From Streptomyces sp. CB01201 (lineage in GTDB: Bacteria > Actinomycetota > Actinomycetes > Streptomycetales > Streptomycetaceae), in NCBI RefSeq assembly GCF_002803085.1, contig NZ_NNBJ01000001.1, positions 372,001 to 436,000 of the forward strand: a stretch of DNA of 64,000 nucleotides. Reading direction: 5' to 3'. Made by a program: the position numbers and the translations under genes. The notes beneath the pieces are model-generated. The model saw nothing but the letters and a program-made list of their open reading frames with translations, had not been told where the DNA came from and did no database searches. Numbering within the stretch: position 1 is the stretch's first letter; every line of letters begins with the position of its first letter. Of this stretch, positions 52,198 through 61,191 are shown one piece after another.

Positions 52198-52692
52198 GTG
52201 ACCGTCCCCCTGCACCGTCCCGCCCGGCCCGTCCGCCGCCCCCTCGCCGGGGCCGCCGCGGCGACCGGACTGCTCCTCGCCCTCGCCGCCCCGGTGTTCG
52301 CCGGCACGGCCCACGCCGACACGCCGTCCCCGCGGCCCGAGCGCGCGGCCCCGGCCGCGGCGGCCGAGCCGAGCGCCGCGCCCGCCTCGCCGGTCAAGCG
52401 GGCGGGTGAGAGCAAGCGGCCGGCCGCGGCGCCGGCCAAGCCCGAGGCCAGCGCCCCGCCGACCGGAACCGCCGCCCAGGAGCCCGCGCCCGTGCCCCCG
52501 TCCGCCGGGCAGGCCGAGCCGAGCGCTGTGCCCAGCGCACCGGCCGCGGCCCCCGCGCCCGCGGACCAGAAGGAGCTCGCGCATACTGGTGCGTCCACCA
52601 CCACCAATACGGTGATGGGCGTCGGAGCGGGCGCGCTGATCCTCGCGGGCGCCGGAACGGTCATCGCCGTACGGCGACGCCACCAGAACTGA
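52198..52692 (+). CDS. LAxTG-anchored cell-surface protein
   Basis: This 164-residue surface protein has a signal peptide (LAGAAAATGLLLALAAPVFA then GTAHA) and a long Ala/Pro/Glu-rich extended region. Its C-terminal sorting signal is LAHTG, followed by a hydrophobic helix (VMGVGAGALILAGAGTVIAV) and RRRHQ tail, the class E sortase pattern (LAxTG) of streptomycetes. GGAGAAG supports GTG 52198. No sortase gene is in the window. The spacer-like body suggests a passive stalk. Confidence 0.85.
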   Translation: MTVPLHRPARPVRRPLAGAAAATGLLLALAAPVFAGTAHADTPSPRPERAAPAAAAEPSAAPASPVKRAGESKRPAAAPAKPEASAPPTGTAAQEPAPVPPSAGQAEPSAVPSAPAAAPAPADQKELAHTGASTTTNTVMGVGAGALILAGAGTVIAVRRRHQN

Positions 52693-52709
52693 GTACCGAG
52701 GCACCCACC

Positions 52710-52737
52710 GCCCCGCCCCCTCGTCAGGGGGCGGGGC
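52710..52737 (+). terminator. 12-bp hairpin terminator
   Basis: GCCCCGCCCCCT (52710-52721) pairs perfectly with AGGGGGCGGGGC (52726-52737), loop CGTC. It lies 17 bases after the LAxTG protein stop. Confidence 0.75.
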
Positions 52738-52760
52738 ACGCCCGCGTAACCGAGGAACCG

Positions 52761-53417
52761 ATGGAGCACACCGCCGCACCGCACCCGGCACTCTTCACCC
52801 CGCGCGCGCTCGCGCCCTGGTGGCGCGGACTGCTGTGGCGGGGCCGCGCCGCAGCGGGCGCTCCCCGTGCGCGGACGCCCTCGGCCGGGCCGTCCGGCGT
52901 GTTCACCGGGGCCCGCGCTCCCGGTGCCGTGCCGCCGACCGTCGGCGAGCTCTACCACGCGCACCGCCTCAAGATGGTGCGTCTGGCCGTGATGCTGGTC
53001 GACGACCGGGCCACGGCCGAGGACGTGGTGCAGGACGCGTTCACCGCCCTGTACCGGCGCCACGGCGACCGCATCGACGAGATCGACAACGCGCTCGCCT
53101 ATCTGCGCACCGCCGTGGTGAACGCCGCACGGTCCGTGCTGCGCCGCCGCCGCACCGCCCGCGGCTACACCCCGCCGCACGAACCCGACGCGCCCTCCGC
53201 CGAGGAACGCGTCGTCCTCGACGAGGAACACCGCGAAGTCCTCGCCGCTCTCGGGCAGTTGACGGCCCGTCGGCGCGAGGTACTGGTCCTGCGGTACTGG
53301 AGCGACCTCACGGAGGCCGAGATCGCGACCACCCTCGGCATCAGCCGGGGGTCGGTGAAGTCCATCGCGAGCCGGGCACTGGACTCGCTGGAGAAGATCC
53401 TGGAGGCACGGGCATGA
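52761..53417 (+). CDS. ECF-type RNA polymerase sigma factor
   Basis: This 218-residue sigma-70 family protein has region 2 in ELYHAHRLKMVRLAVMLV and TAEDVVQDAFTALYRR, and region 4 as LTARRREVLVLRYWSDLTEA and TLGISRGSVKSIASRAL. About 60 residues of Arg/Ala/Pro-rich sequence precede region 2, longer than most ECF factors. GAGGAA precedes ATG 52761. The stop overlaps the next start (ATGA), so a membrane protein is co-translated and may be its anti-sigma partner. Confidence 0.93.
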   Translation: MEHTAAPHPALFTPRALAPWWRGLLWRGRAAAGAPRARTPSAGPSGVFTGARAPGAVPPTVGELYHAHRLKMVRLAVMLVDDRATAEDVVQDAFTALYRRHGDRIDEIDNALAYLRTAVVNAARSVLRRRRTARGYTPPHEPDAPSAEERVVLDEEHREVLAALGQLTARRREVLVLRYWSDLTEAEIATTLGISRGSVKSIASRALDSLEKILEARA

Positions 53418-53917
53418 GCGGCCACTGGAGCGGGCCCGACACCCCCGAGCGTCCCGTCGAGCGCCGGCTGCGCGAGGCGCTCGCCGCCCGCGCGGAGGGC
53501 ATCGCCGTCGTCGATCTGCGCCCCGCCGATCCGCCGGGTCCCCATCTGCGCCGCACCCCCCTGGCCCGGTTGCGCCGACGCCGCTTCCTGCTCCCGCTGG
53601 CCGGGTTCGCCACGGCCGCCGCCGTGGCGATCGGCTGGTTCACCCTGGCCCCCGCCTCCGCGCCGCCGCGCCCGCTGCCGGCCGCAACGCCGGGACCGGT
53701 GGAGCCCCCGCCGAGCCCCGGGTCCTCCGCAGCGCCCGCGCCGATGCCTTCACCGGTGCCGCCCAGCCGCACGCCATCGGCCGACCGCTCGAAGGCGCCG
53801 CGCGGGGCGACGACGCCGACGCCGACGCCTCCGCGCCCGCCGGCGGCCCCGAGCGCCGGATCGCCGGCGCGGGCGACACCGGACGGGCCGGCCCCCTCCA
53901 GGGCGCCGGCCCCCTGA
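53414..53917 (+). CDS. single-span membrane protein, possible anti-sigma partner
   Basis: This 167-residue protein has a short cytosolic N-terminus (ERPVERRLREALAARAE), a basic patch (RLRRRRF), one transmembrane helix (LLPLAGFATAAAVAIGWFTL) and a Pro/Ser/Thr-rich outer tail. It overlaps the sigma-factor stop by four bases. That arrangement is usual for ECF anti-sigma factors, but no zinc-type HxxxCxxC motif is visible, so the role is inferred. It ends two bases from the convergent signal peptidase gene. Confidence 0.75.
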   Translation: MSGHWSGPDTPERPVERRLREALAARAEGIAVVDLRPADPPGPHLRRTPLARLRRRRFLLPLAGFATAAAVAIGWFTLAPASAPPRPLPAATPGPVEPPPSPGSSAAPAPMPSPVPPSRTPSADRSKAPRGATTPTPTPPRPPAAPSAGSPARATPDGPAPSRAPAP

Positions 53918-53919
53918 GG

Positions 53920-54762
53920 TCAGTGGACGCGGGCCGCGGCGCGCCGGCGCCGCCACAGCGCCACGGGCACGGCACCCGCCAGCGAGAGCCCGCCCGGTGC
54001 GAGGGCGGCCCGCGTGTCGATGCCGGGCTGGTCGAAGGTGCCCGGGACGGGCAGTGTCGTCCAGCGCGAAAGCGGCCACGCGACCACGAACGCACGGCCC
54101 ACGGCCTCGTCGACCGGCACGAACCCGTGGTTCTTGTCGGCCTGGTGGTAGCGCGAGTCCTCCGAGTCCTGCCGGTGGTCGCCCATCATCCACAGCTTGC
54201 CCTGGGGGACCGTCACCCTGAACTGGCCGCCCCGCTGGTCGACGCTGCACGGCGTGTTCCCGGGAAAGACGTACGGCTCGGTGAGCGGCTTGCCGTTGAC
54301 GGTCAGCGGGCCGGTGCCCTTGCACTCCACGGTGTCGCCCCCGACCCCGATGACGCGCTTGATCAGGTCCTGCTCGTTGGCCGACGGCATCACGCCGACG
54401 AACGACAGGACCTTCTGCACCACGTTCGGATGGGAAGTCGGCTGCCCGGTGAGCCAGTTGTCCGGGTCGTGGAAGACGACGACCTCGCCGCGCCCGGGCT
54501 TCGCGCCGAACCACGGGGTCAGCTTGTCGACCAGGACGCGGTCGCCGGGCTGGAGCGCGTTCTGCATGGACTCGGAGGGGATGGAGAACGCCTGCACCAG
54601 GAACGTCTTGATGAGCAGCGCGAGCACCAGCGCGACCACGACGAGGATCGGCAGCTCCCGCCAGAAGGAGCGGTGTCTGCCGGGGCCGGAGCGACGCGGT
54701 CCTTCGGGCCCCTCACCCTCGGCCCGAGGGCTCCCGTCCGCGCCGACCGCTGAATTCCCCAC
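53920..54762 (-). CDS. signal peptidase I
   Basis: This 280-residue membrane serine protease removes Sec and Tat signal peptides. After a cytosolic Arg/Gly-rich N-terminus comes one membrane helix (LPILVVVALVLALLIKTFLV). The catalytic Ser65 lies in FSIPSESM and the base Lys135 in DLIKRVIGVGGD. MGDHRQDSEDSR is box E. A C-terminal hydrophobic segment and Arg tail give a second anchor, as in several Streptomyces Sip proteins. It fits with the many exported proteins encoded around it. Confidence 0.94.
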   Translation of the reverse strand: MGNSAVGADGSPRAEGEGPEGPRRSGPGRHRSFWRELPILVVVALVLALLIKTFLVQAFSIPSESMQNALQPGDRVLVDKLTPWFGAKPGRGEVVVFHDPDNWLTGQPTSHPNVVQKVLSFVGVMPSANEQDLIKRVIGVGGDTVECKGTGPLTVNGKPLTEPYVFPGNTPCSVDQRGGQFRVTVPQGKLWMMGDHRQDSEDSRYHQADKNHGFVPVDEAVGRAFVVAWPLSRWTTLPVPGTFDQPGIDTRAALAPGGLSLAGAVPVALWRRRRAAARVH

Positions 54763-54909
54763 GCCCGCTCCTTCGTCCGTACCGCATCCACGCGCCGATG
54801 GCGTGGATCCACGACCTGCCCGGTGAACGGTAGTTCCCGACGGCCCCGATCCACGGGGGCGCCGGGCGGTGTCCGGTCGCGTTCCTGCATCCGAAGGACG
54901 CGGGGCGGG

Positions 54910-56019
54910 TCAGGAGGAGGGCTCGGGGCCCTGCATGTGCTCGCTGATCCACTGGATGAGGCCGCCGTTGGCCATGTTCGGCACATATGTCTTGGCGTTG
55001 TGGCCGCCGCCCTGGATGACGCTGATCTTCGTCTTGATCGGGCCCTTGCCGTACTTGGCGATGAACTCCTCGATCTTCGGCTTGGCCTGGGCGTCGGAGC
55101 CCACGGTGCCGACCTGGAAGGCCAGATAGACATCGGGGCTCTTCGCCGCGATCAGCTTCTGGGCCAGCAGATTGGGGTTGTTCTCGCCCTTCTCCTTGTC
55201 GTGTCCGGCCCACAGTCGGGAGTCGGGGACGATGTCCGGGCCCGAGGCGATGACGGCCTTGAACTGGCCGGGCTTCTGCAACACGCTCTTGAGACCCGCG
55301 AAGCCGCCGGTCGAGGAGCCCATGAAGGCCCAGCCGTCACGGGACTTGACCGTACGGAAGTTGGCCTTGATGAGGTCGGGCACGTCCTCCGTCAGCCAGG
55401 TGCCCATCTTCGGCTGGCCGGGGATGTCACTGGCGTCCCAGTACAGGCCGCCGGTGTCCGGGTGGGGGTTGAGCACCGGCATCGCGAGGATGAACGGCAG
55501 GCTCTTGCCCTCCTTGGACCACTGGGAGATGCTCGACTCCAGCTTGAGGTCCGTGCCCATCCAGTAGTTGGTCGGGTAGCCGGCGCCGCCGGGCAGCGCC
55601 ACCATGACCGGGAAGCCGCTCTTGGCGTACTTCGGGTCCTTGTACTCCGGCGGGACCCAGACCCAGACCTTGCCCGTGAAGCCGGACTTCTTGCCCTCCA
55701 GGGTCGTCACGGCGATCTTGGTGCCGTTCTCCGGAACCGTTCCGGCCACCGTGAACTTGGCCTCGGGCCCGGTCGGCATGAGCACCTTGGAGCTGCTCGC
55801 CTTTCCGTCGCCGCCCGGCTTGTCACCGCCGGCTCCGGTGCCACCCTGGCCAAAACTGATCGCGTCGCCCTTGTCGGAGAAGACGTCGAAGTAGTTCAGG
55901 ACGGGCCACGCGATCAGGCCGAGCACGGTGACGGCGGCCACGCCGAGTATCCAGCGCTTGGCGCGGCTGGCCCGGCGGTGGCCCCGAGACTGGTAGGCCC
56001 CGTGGCGGGGGTGGGTCAT
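54910..56019 (-). CDS. membrane-anchored esterase, antigen-85/esterase-D-like
   Basis: This 369-residue alpha/beta-hydrolase has an N-terminal membrane anchor (RWILGVAAVTVLGLIAWPVL) and a Gly-rich spacer. The catalytic elbow is WAFMGSSTGGFAGL, with a probable base His in QGGGHNAKTYVPNM. Strands VWVWVPPEY and FPVMVALPGGAGY match the mycolyltransferase/esterase D fold. Mycolates are absent in streptomycetes, so it is probably an esterase. GGAGCG supports ATG 56019. Confidence 0.87.
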   Translation of the reverse strand: MTHPRHGAYQSRGHRRASRAKRWILGVAAVTVLGLIAWPVLNYFDVFSDKGDAISFGQGGTGAGGDKPGGDGKASSSKVLMPTGPEAKFTVAGTVPENGTKIAVTTLEGKKSGFTGKVWVWVPPEYKDPKYAKSGFPVMVALPGGAGYPTNYWMGTDLKLESSISQWSKEGKSLPFILAMPVLNPHPDTGGLYWDASDIPGQPKMGTWLTEDVPDLIKANFRTVKSRDGWAFMGSSTGGFAGLKSVLQKPGQFKAVIASGPDIVPDSRLWAGHDKEKGENNPNLLAQKLIAAKSPDVYLAFQVGTVGSDAQAKPKIEEFIAKYGKGPIKTKISVIQGGGHNAKTYVPNMANGGLIQWISEHMQGPEPSS

Positions 56020-56204
56020 CGCTGTCGCTCCGGGTGGTTCCGTGGCCCAAGGGCATGCCTGTTCGTTCCACCTGGGCTGATGGGCAGGAGCGGCCAAAGG
56101 GTTCCGGATTTGTCTTACAAATCTTGTGAATGTGACCGATCGAGCCACCCGCGCGGCGGATTCCCCGGCCCGCCCGGGCCCGTACGGGCGACGGCACCCG
56201 GAGG

Positions 56205-56594
56205 TCAGGCGGGCAGAGGATGCCGGACCCACACATGGGGCTCCACATGACTCACCCGGTCGTGACGGGTGTCACAGTGCACCCGAACCAGGGCGGCCGG
56301 GACCTCGATCTCGCCGTCGCGGTCGAAGGGCAGCCCCGTCCAGCGGCGCCACTCGGCCGTGGTCCCGTTCACCGTCATCGACGCGGCGGCCGCCTTCACT
56401 ATGGTGCCGCCCGCCTTGACGTGGACGCGCAGCCACGGATCGGCGGGCAGGCCGTCGTCCCTGACCTCGCGCAGATATTCGGCCATGGGCAGCCGGGGCC
56501 GCAATGCTCGGTCGCCACCATGGAGTACTGCGGGAACTCCTCGGGCACCCGGGTGAGCAGGGCGTAACCGATCAGGTCCCGGGCTATGACAGCG
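56205..56594 (-). pseudogene. remnant of GNAT-like acetyltransferase (5' truncated, frameshifted)
   Basis: On the minus strand, bases 56594-56510 encode VIARDLIGYALLTRVPEEFP and then QYSMVATEHC, a typical GNAT-neighbour sequence. The frame then shifts, and 56504-56205 encodes RPRLPMAEYLREVRDDGLPA with DPWLRVHVKAGG and the rest of the C-terminal region. Joined, they read as one protein. The N-terminal part is missing, and the YceI gene starts directly where it should continue. A TTG at 56504 could start the C-terminal piece, but it lacks a ribosome site. Confidence 0.6.
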
Positions 56595-57119
56595 CTATGA
56601 GCGGACGCAGTGGACCCGTATGGTCACCGTGAGGTGGCGCCCGGCCAGGCCGCGCGCGGCGGTCACTCCGAACTCCGTCCGGTCGATACGGGTCGTGGCG
56701 CGGGCGCTGAACGATCCGGTCGGCGATGCCGATTCCTCGATGGACTCGATGGAGAGGGACACCGGGCGCGGGACACCGCGGACGGTGAGGGTGCCCGGCA
56801 CCGACGTGCCGTCGAGGTGCTCCGCGGTGAAGGTCATGAGCGGATGGCGTTCGGCGTCCAGAAAGCGCGCCGAACGTACGGCAGCGTCCCGCTGCTTGTT
56901 GCCGGTCCTGAAGCTCGCCGCGTCGATCTCGGCCCGTACCCCCGAGCCGCCGAGCGGCTCCGCGATGTCGACGCCGCCGGAGCGGATCGTGAAGCCGCCG
57001 CGCACCGGGAGCAGCCCGAACATGTGCCGGGTCGTGAATTCGACGGCCGAGGCGCCCGGGTCGATCGTGTAGTGCCCGAGGGCGGGCGCCGCCGTGGTCC
57101 TGTTCTCGTTGGTCTCCAT
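56595..57119 (-). CDS. YceI-family protein
   Basis: This 174-residue lipocalin-like protein is without a signal peptide. YceI features are the YTIDPGASAVEFTTRHMFGL start, RGGFTIRSG, ASFRTGNKQRDAAVRSARFL and the LTVRGVPRPVSL strand. The family binds isoprenoid or other hydrophobic ligands. The start at 57119 has GAGG only one base upstream, so the initiation signal is weak. It is divergent from the histidine kinase gene. Confidence 0.9.
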   Translation of the reverse strand: METNENRTTAAPALGHYTIDPGASAVEFTTRHMFGLLPVRGGFTIRSGGVDIAEPLGGSGVRAEIDAASFRTGNKQRDAAVRSARFLDAERHPLMTFTAEHLDGTSVPGTLTVRGVPRPVSLSIESIEESASPTGSFSARATTRIDRTEFGVTAARGLAGRHLTVTIRVHCVRS

Positions 57120-57287
57120 GCCTCGATGGGACCGCGAGGCGGCTCCCGTGCGCCAGAGCGGAGGGGAGGGAGCCGGGACGACGAAAGGCGGGCTGGACGG
57201 GACGGCATACGACTTTCGTAGGGTGTGCCGGGGACGGAGGTCTCCTTCTCGGGGGCCACCGCCCGGAATTGACCTACCGTGAACGGC

Positions 57288-58493
57288 ATGAGTGACGGAC
57301 CGTGGCACCTCCGGCATCCGCTCGCCGTGGACACGGCGATCGCCGTCTGCTTCACCGCGACCGACCTCGCGCTCACGCTGGTCGGCGCGACCTGGTGGCC
57401 CGAGCGCCCCGGCACCCTGGCCTGGGCCCTGCTCGGCGCCCAGGCCCTGGCCTGTCTCTCCGTCGTGGCCCGTCGCCGGGCGCCCCTGACGGTGGTCGCG
57501 GTCCTCGGCGCCTTCACGCTCGCCGTGACCCTGCTGATCTCCCCCGTGCACGCCCTGACCCCCGCCAACCCCGGCAACGTCTGGGCCCCGTTCTCGACGG
57601 CACTCGCCGCGTACGGCCCGGTCTTCTACGGCAGGACCGCCCGCAACCGCCGCACCGCGTTCCTGGTGCTCGGCCTCTTCACGCTGGTGGTCGCCCGGGC
57701 CTGGGAGCCGTCCATCACGGTTCTCACCATCGGCCTGCTGCGCACCGCGGTCGGCCCGCTGCTCGCCTTGTACTTCGACGCGCGCAGACGGCTGGTGTGC
57801 GCCCTGACCGAGCGCGCCGAGCGGGCCGAGCGGGAGCGCCATCTGCTCGCCGAGCGGGCGCGCGCCGAGGAACGCGGTCGCCTCGCCGGGGAGATGCACG
57901 ACGTGGTCACCCACCGGGTCAGCCTCATGGTGCTCCAGGCCGGCGCCCTGCGCGTGACCGCGTCCGACGAGGCGACCCGGCGGGCGGCGGAGGAACTGCG
58001 GGCGGCCGGCTGCCAGGCGCTGGAGGAACTGCGGGACCTGGTCGGCATCCTGCGCACCGCGCCGGAGGAGGACCGCACCCCGTCGCCCGACGGGCTGGCC
58101 GCGCTCGTCGCCGAGTCGACGGCCGCGGGCGTCCCCACCGCGCTGATCGAGACGGGCGACCGGTCGCTGGCCTCACCGGTGGTCGGCCGCACCACCTACC
58201 GCATCGTGCGCGAGGCGCTGACCAACGTGCACAAGCACGCCTGCGGCGCCCGCGTCACCGTCACCGTGGCATACGACGAGGGCGGGGTGCGCGTCACCGT
58301 CCGCAACACCCGGCCGAGCGGGAGCCCCGACAGCGAGCTGGTGCGCACGGGGTCGGGTCTGGGCATCGCCGGGCTGCGCCGGCGCATCGAGCTGGTCCAC
58401 GGCAGCCTGCGGGCGGGCCCCGAACCGGGCGGCGGGTTCTGCGTGGCCGCCGAACTGCCCGCCTATGTGCCGACAGCGGAATCAGTGGGGTGA
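57288..58493 (+). CDS. NarL/DesK-type sensor histidine kinase
   Basis: This 401-residue membrane kinase has about five N-terminal helices within the first 170 residues, a coiled-coil linker (ERAERAERERHLLAERARAE), HisKA_3 phospho-acceptor His204 in GEMHDVVTHRVSL and an HATPase domain with REALTNVHKHA and GSGLGIAGLRRRIEL. The signal sensed is unknown. ATG 57288 was preferred over GTG 57279. It overlaps the response regulator by GTGA. Confidence 0.92.
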   Translation: MSDGPWHLRHPLAVDTAIAVCFTATDLALTLVGATWWPERPGTLAWALLGAQALACLSVVARRRAPLTVVAVLGAFTLAVTLLISPVHALTPANPGNVWAPFSTALAAYGPVFYGRTARNRRTAFLVLGLFTLVVARAWEPSITVLTIGLLRTAVGPLLALYFDARRRLVCALTERAERAERERHLLAERARAEERGRLAGEMHDVVTHRVSLMVLQAGALRVTASDEATRRAAEELRAAGCQALEELRDLVGILRTAPEEDRTPSPDGLAALVAESTAAGVPTALIETGDRSLASPVVGRTTYRIVREALTNVHKHACGARVTVTVAYDEGGVRVTVRNTRPSGSPDSELVRTGSGLGIAGLRRRIELVHGSLRAGPEPGGGFCVAAELPAYVPTAESVG

Positions 58494-59152
58494 GGGCCGT
58501 GGTGCGTGTGGTGGTCGTGGACGACGAGGCGATGGTGTGCGGGTTCCTGCGCACCATCCTCGGCTCCGCCGACGACATCGAGGTGGTAGCCGAGGCGCAC
58601 GACGGGGCGGCCGGCATCGAGGCGGTGCTGCGGCACCGGCCCGATGTCGTCCTCATGGATCTGCGCATGCCGGGCATGGACGGCATCACCGCCATCGAAC
58701 GGCTGGCCCGGCGCGACGCGCAGCCACCGCCCATCGTGGTGCTCACGACCTTCGACGCCGACCAGTACGTCCTGCGCGCGCTGCGCGCCGGAGCGACCGG
58801 CTTCCTGGTGAAGTCCACGCCGCCGGAGGAGCTCATCGGCCTCGTCCGGGTGGCCGCCGAAGGGCACACCGTCCTGTCGCCCGCCGCCGCCCGGCGGCTC
58901 ATCGCGGCCTCGACCGACGGCCTGTCGGCCCGCGACCACGCCCGCGAACGCGTCGCCCTGCTCACCGAGCGGGAGACCGAGGTCCTCGCGGGACTGGGGG
59001 AGGGCCTCTCCAACGCGCGGATCGCGGCCCGGCTCCACCTGTCGGAGGCGACCGTCAAGGGATACGTGTCACGCACACTCGACAAACTGGAATGCGCCAA
59101 TCGCACCCAGGCCGGACTGCTGGCCCACGAGGCGGGCATCGTAGCGACGTAG
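58490..59152 (+). CDS. NarL/LuxR-type response regulator
   Basis: This 220-residue partner of the upstream kinase has the phospho-acceptor Asp57 in VVLMDLRMPGMDG and Lys108 in GFLVKST in the receiver domain. The C-terminal LuxR helix-turn-helix reads LTERETEVLAGLGEGLSNAR then LHLSEATVKGYVSRTLDKL. The GTG at 58490 overlaps the kinase stop (GTGA); GTGs at 58499 and 58502 are alternatives. The next gene, GH27, may or may not be its target. Confidence 0.93.
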   Translation: MRAVVRVVVVDDEAMVCGFLRTILGSADDIEVVAEAHDGAAGIEAVLRHRPDVVLMDLRMPGMDGITAIERLARRDAQPPPIVVLTTFDADQYVLRALRAGATGFLVKSTPPEELIGLVRVAAEGHTVLSPAAARRLIAASTDGLSARDHARERVALLTERETEVLAGLGEGLSNARIAARLHLSEATVKGYVSRTLDKLECANRTQAGLLAHEAGIVAT

Positions 59153-59466
59153 TCGCAATCCCCAACCAGCTTTATCCGTAACCCAGTTGACGCTCCGCCG
59201 GGTCCGGCCCGCGCGGTCGCGCACGGAGCGCCGCACTGCCGACGGGCGGCCCGGGCGCGGACACGCCGTGGCAATGCGGGGCTCGGCGCCGACGGGGGCG
59301 GATGCTTGTTTCTGCTCGTCCGACGGGAGCCGTTGACAAGAACGAGCATCAGTACTGCACTGGCGGGTGCCCTCCGGCAGGCTCGTGCCGGCGGGATCGG
59401 CACCTTCCCCTGCCTCCTACGCATCCCGCCCGGGCCGCGACCGGCCGGGCCAGGAAGGAATCTGTC
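59153..59466 (+). promoter_or_regulatory. 314-base upstream region of GH27 gene
   Basis: A consensus -35 box TTGACA sits at 59333-59338, with TGCACT 17 bases later as a possible -10. GATGCTTGTT (59301-59310) and AACGAGCATC (59341-59350) form a 10-bp inverted repeat with one mismatch around it, suggesting a repressor site. The ribosome site AGGAAGGA is at 59452-59459. No gene was seen in this stretch. Confidence 0.5.
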
Positions 59467-61179
59467 GTGCCGTCACTTCCTACCCGGCGCAGGAGACTCG
59501 CCGCCCTGCTCGCCGCACTCCTGGCCGTACCGCTGGCCGCGACCGGTGCCCATGCCGCGGCGCCCCCGGCCCCGGCGCAGCCCGCGTCGCCCCAGAGCGG
59601 CAGGCTCGCCGCCACCCCGCCGATGGGCTGGAACAACTGGGCGCACTACATGTGCGACATCAGCGAACAGACCGTGGTGCACAACGCCGACGCACTGGTC
59701 TCCTCGGGCCTCGCCGCCAAGGGCTACAAGACGGTCACCGTGGACGACTGCTGGATGGCCAAGACCCGCGACGGCCAGGGCAACCTGGTGGCGGACCCGG
59801 TCCGCTTCCCGCACGGCATGGCCTGGCTCGGCTCCTATCTGCACGCACGCGGCCTGAAGTTCGGCATCTACGAGGACGCGGGCTCGGCCACCTGCGAGGG
59901 CTACCCGGGCAGCGGACGCCCCCAGGGCGGCGGCCCCGACCACTTCGCGCAGGACACCGCCACGTTCGCGTCCTGGGGCGTGGACTACCTCAAGCTCGAC
60001 GGCTGCAACATGTACGTCGCTCCCGGCCAGACCAAGGAGGAGGCCTACCGCCAGGCCTACGACGCCGAGTCCGCGGCGCTTGACGACGCGGGCCGCGACA
60101 TCGTCTTCTCCGAGTCGGCGCCCGCCTACTTCCAGCCGAACGGCGAATGGGGCAGCCCGGACTGGTTCTCGGTCCTTTCCTGGGTCGGCGGGGACGGCCA
60201 GCTGTGGCGCGAGGGCACCGACATCGTGGTGTTCAACCCGCAGAAGCCCACGGCGAGCCGCTGGGCGAGCGTGCTGTGGAACTACGGCTACAACCGCTGG
60301 CTCGGCCGCTACGCCGGGCCCGGCAACTGGAACGACCCCGACTTCCTGCTGGCCGGCGACCCCGGTCTGACCGCCGACGAGTCGCGCAGCCAGGTGGCGC
60401 TCTGGTCGATGATGGCCGCCCCGTTCATCCTCTCCTCCGACGTGGCCGCCCTCACCCCGGCCGGGCTCTCGGCCCTCGGCAACGCCGGGCTGATCGCCGT
60501 CGAACAGGACCGCATGGGCCGGCAGGCCGCCGTGGTCGCCACCAACGGCACCACCGACGTCCTGGTCCGCCCCCTCGCCAACGGCGACCGGGCCGTCGCC
60601 GTGCTCAACCGGTCCTCCTCGGCGCGCAACGTCTCCACGAGCCTCGCCTCGATCGGCCTGCCCGGCTGCACGGTGAGCGCCAAGGACCTCTGGAGCGGGG
60701 CGAGTTCGAGCGTCTCGTCCGCGCTGGCCGCGAACATCCCCGCGCACGGCACGGCCATCTGGCGGCTCACCCCGGGCAGCGGCTGCGCGCCCGCCGTGCC
60801 CACGGGGCAGCTCACCGGCAACGGCGCCAACTGCGCGGACGTGTCCAACAGCGGTACGGCCGACGGCACCCCGGTGATCCTCTTTCCGTGCACGGCCAAC
60901 GCCAACCAGCGCTGGAGCCTGGCCGACGACCACACCGTACGGGCGCTCGGCAAGTGCCTGACGGCGAGCGGTTCCCGTGCGGGTGGCTCCGCGGTCCTGT
61001 CGGCCTGCACGGGTGCGGACGCCCAGCGCTGGACCACCGGCGGGGACGGCGCACTGGTCAACGCCGGATCCGGGCTCTGCCTCGATGTGTACGGCGGCGG
61101 CACGGCGAGCGGCACCAGGCTCGACACCTGGACCTGCGGCAGCCACCAGGCCAACCAGACCTGGGCGCTGCCCGTGTGA
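59467..61179 (+). CDS. secreted GH27 alpha-galactosidase with ricin-type lectin domain
   Basis: This 570-residue exported glycoside hydrolase has a signal peptide (RLAALLAALLAVPLAATGAH) then a GH27 barrel from about residue 46 (ATPPMGWNNWAHY). The nucleophile is Asp178 in YLKLDGCN and the acid/base is probably Asp252 in WREGTDI. After the beta-sandwich domain, a C-terminal ricin-B lectin (about 445-570) shows CLTASGSRAGG, QRW and CLDVYGGGTASGTRLDTWTC repeats. It likely releases galactose from plant polysaccharides. GTG 59467 has a good ribosome site. Confidence 0.93.
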   Translation: MPSLPTRRRRLAALLAALLAVPLAATGAHAAAPPAPAQPASPQSGRLAATPPMGWNNWAHYMCDISEQTVVHNADALVSSGLAAKGYKTVTVDDCWMAKTRDGQGNLVADPVRFPHGMAWLGSYLHARGLKFGIYEDAGSATCEGYPGSGRPQGGGPDHFAQDTATFASWGVDYLKLDGCNMYVAPGQTKEEAYRQAYDAESAALDDAGRDIVFSESAPAYFQPNGEWGSPDWFSVLSWVGGDGQLWREGTDIVVFNPQKPTASRWASVLWNYGYNRWLGRYAGPGNWNDPDFLLAGDPGLTADESRSQVALWSMMAAPFILSSDVAALTPAGLSALGNAGLIAVEQDRMGRQAAVVATNGTTDVLVRPLANGDRAVAVLNRSSSARNVSTSLASIGLPGCTVSAKDLWSGASSSVSSALAANIPAHGTAIWRLTPGSGCAPAVPTGQLTGNGANCADVSNSGTADGTPVILFPCTANANQRWSLADDHTVRALGKCLTASGSRAGGSAVLSACTGADAQRWTTGGDGALVNAGSGLCLDVYGGGTASGTRLDTWTCGSHQANQTWALPV

Positions 61180-61191
61180 CGCCCGGCGTCA
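61177..61191. repeat. palindrome containing both convergent stop codons
   Basis: TGACGCC-C-GGCGTCA spans the stop of the GH27 gene (61177-61179) and the reverse stop of the next gene (61189-61191). The arms are perfect 7-mers. Confidence 0.6.

Noticed and set aside
50700..53231. Long minus-strand frame opposite chitinase, LAxTG and sigma genes
   Set aside because: Composition is Gly/Arg/Val-rich without domains; it spans several real + strand genes and a terminator.
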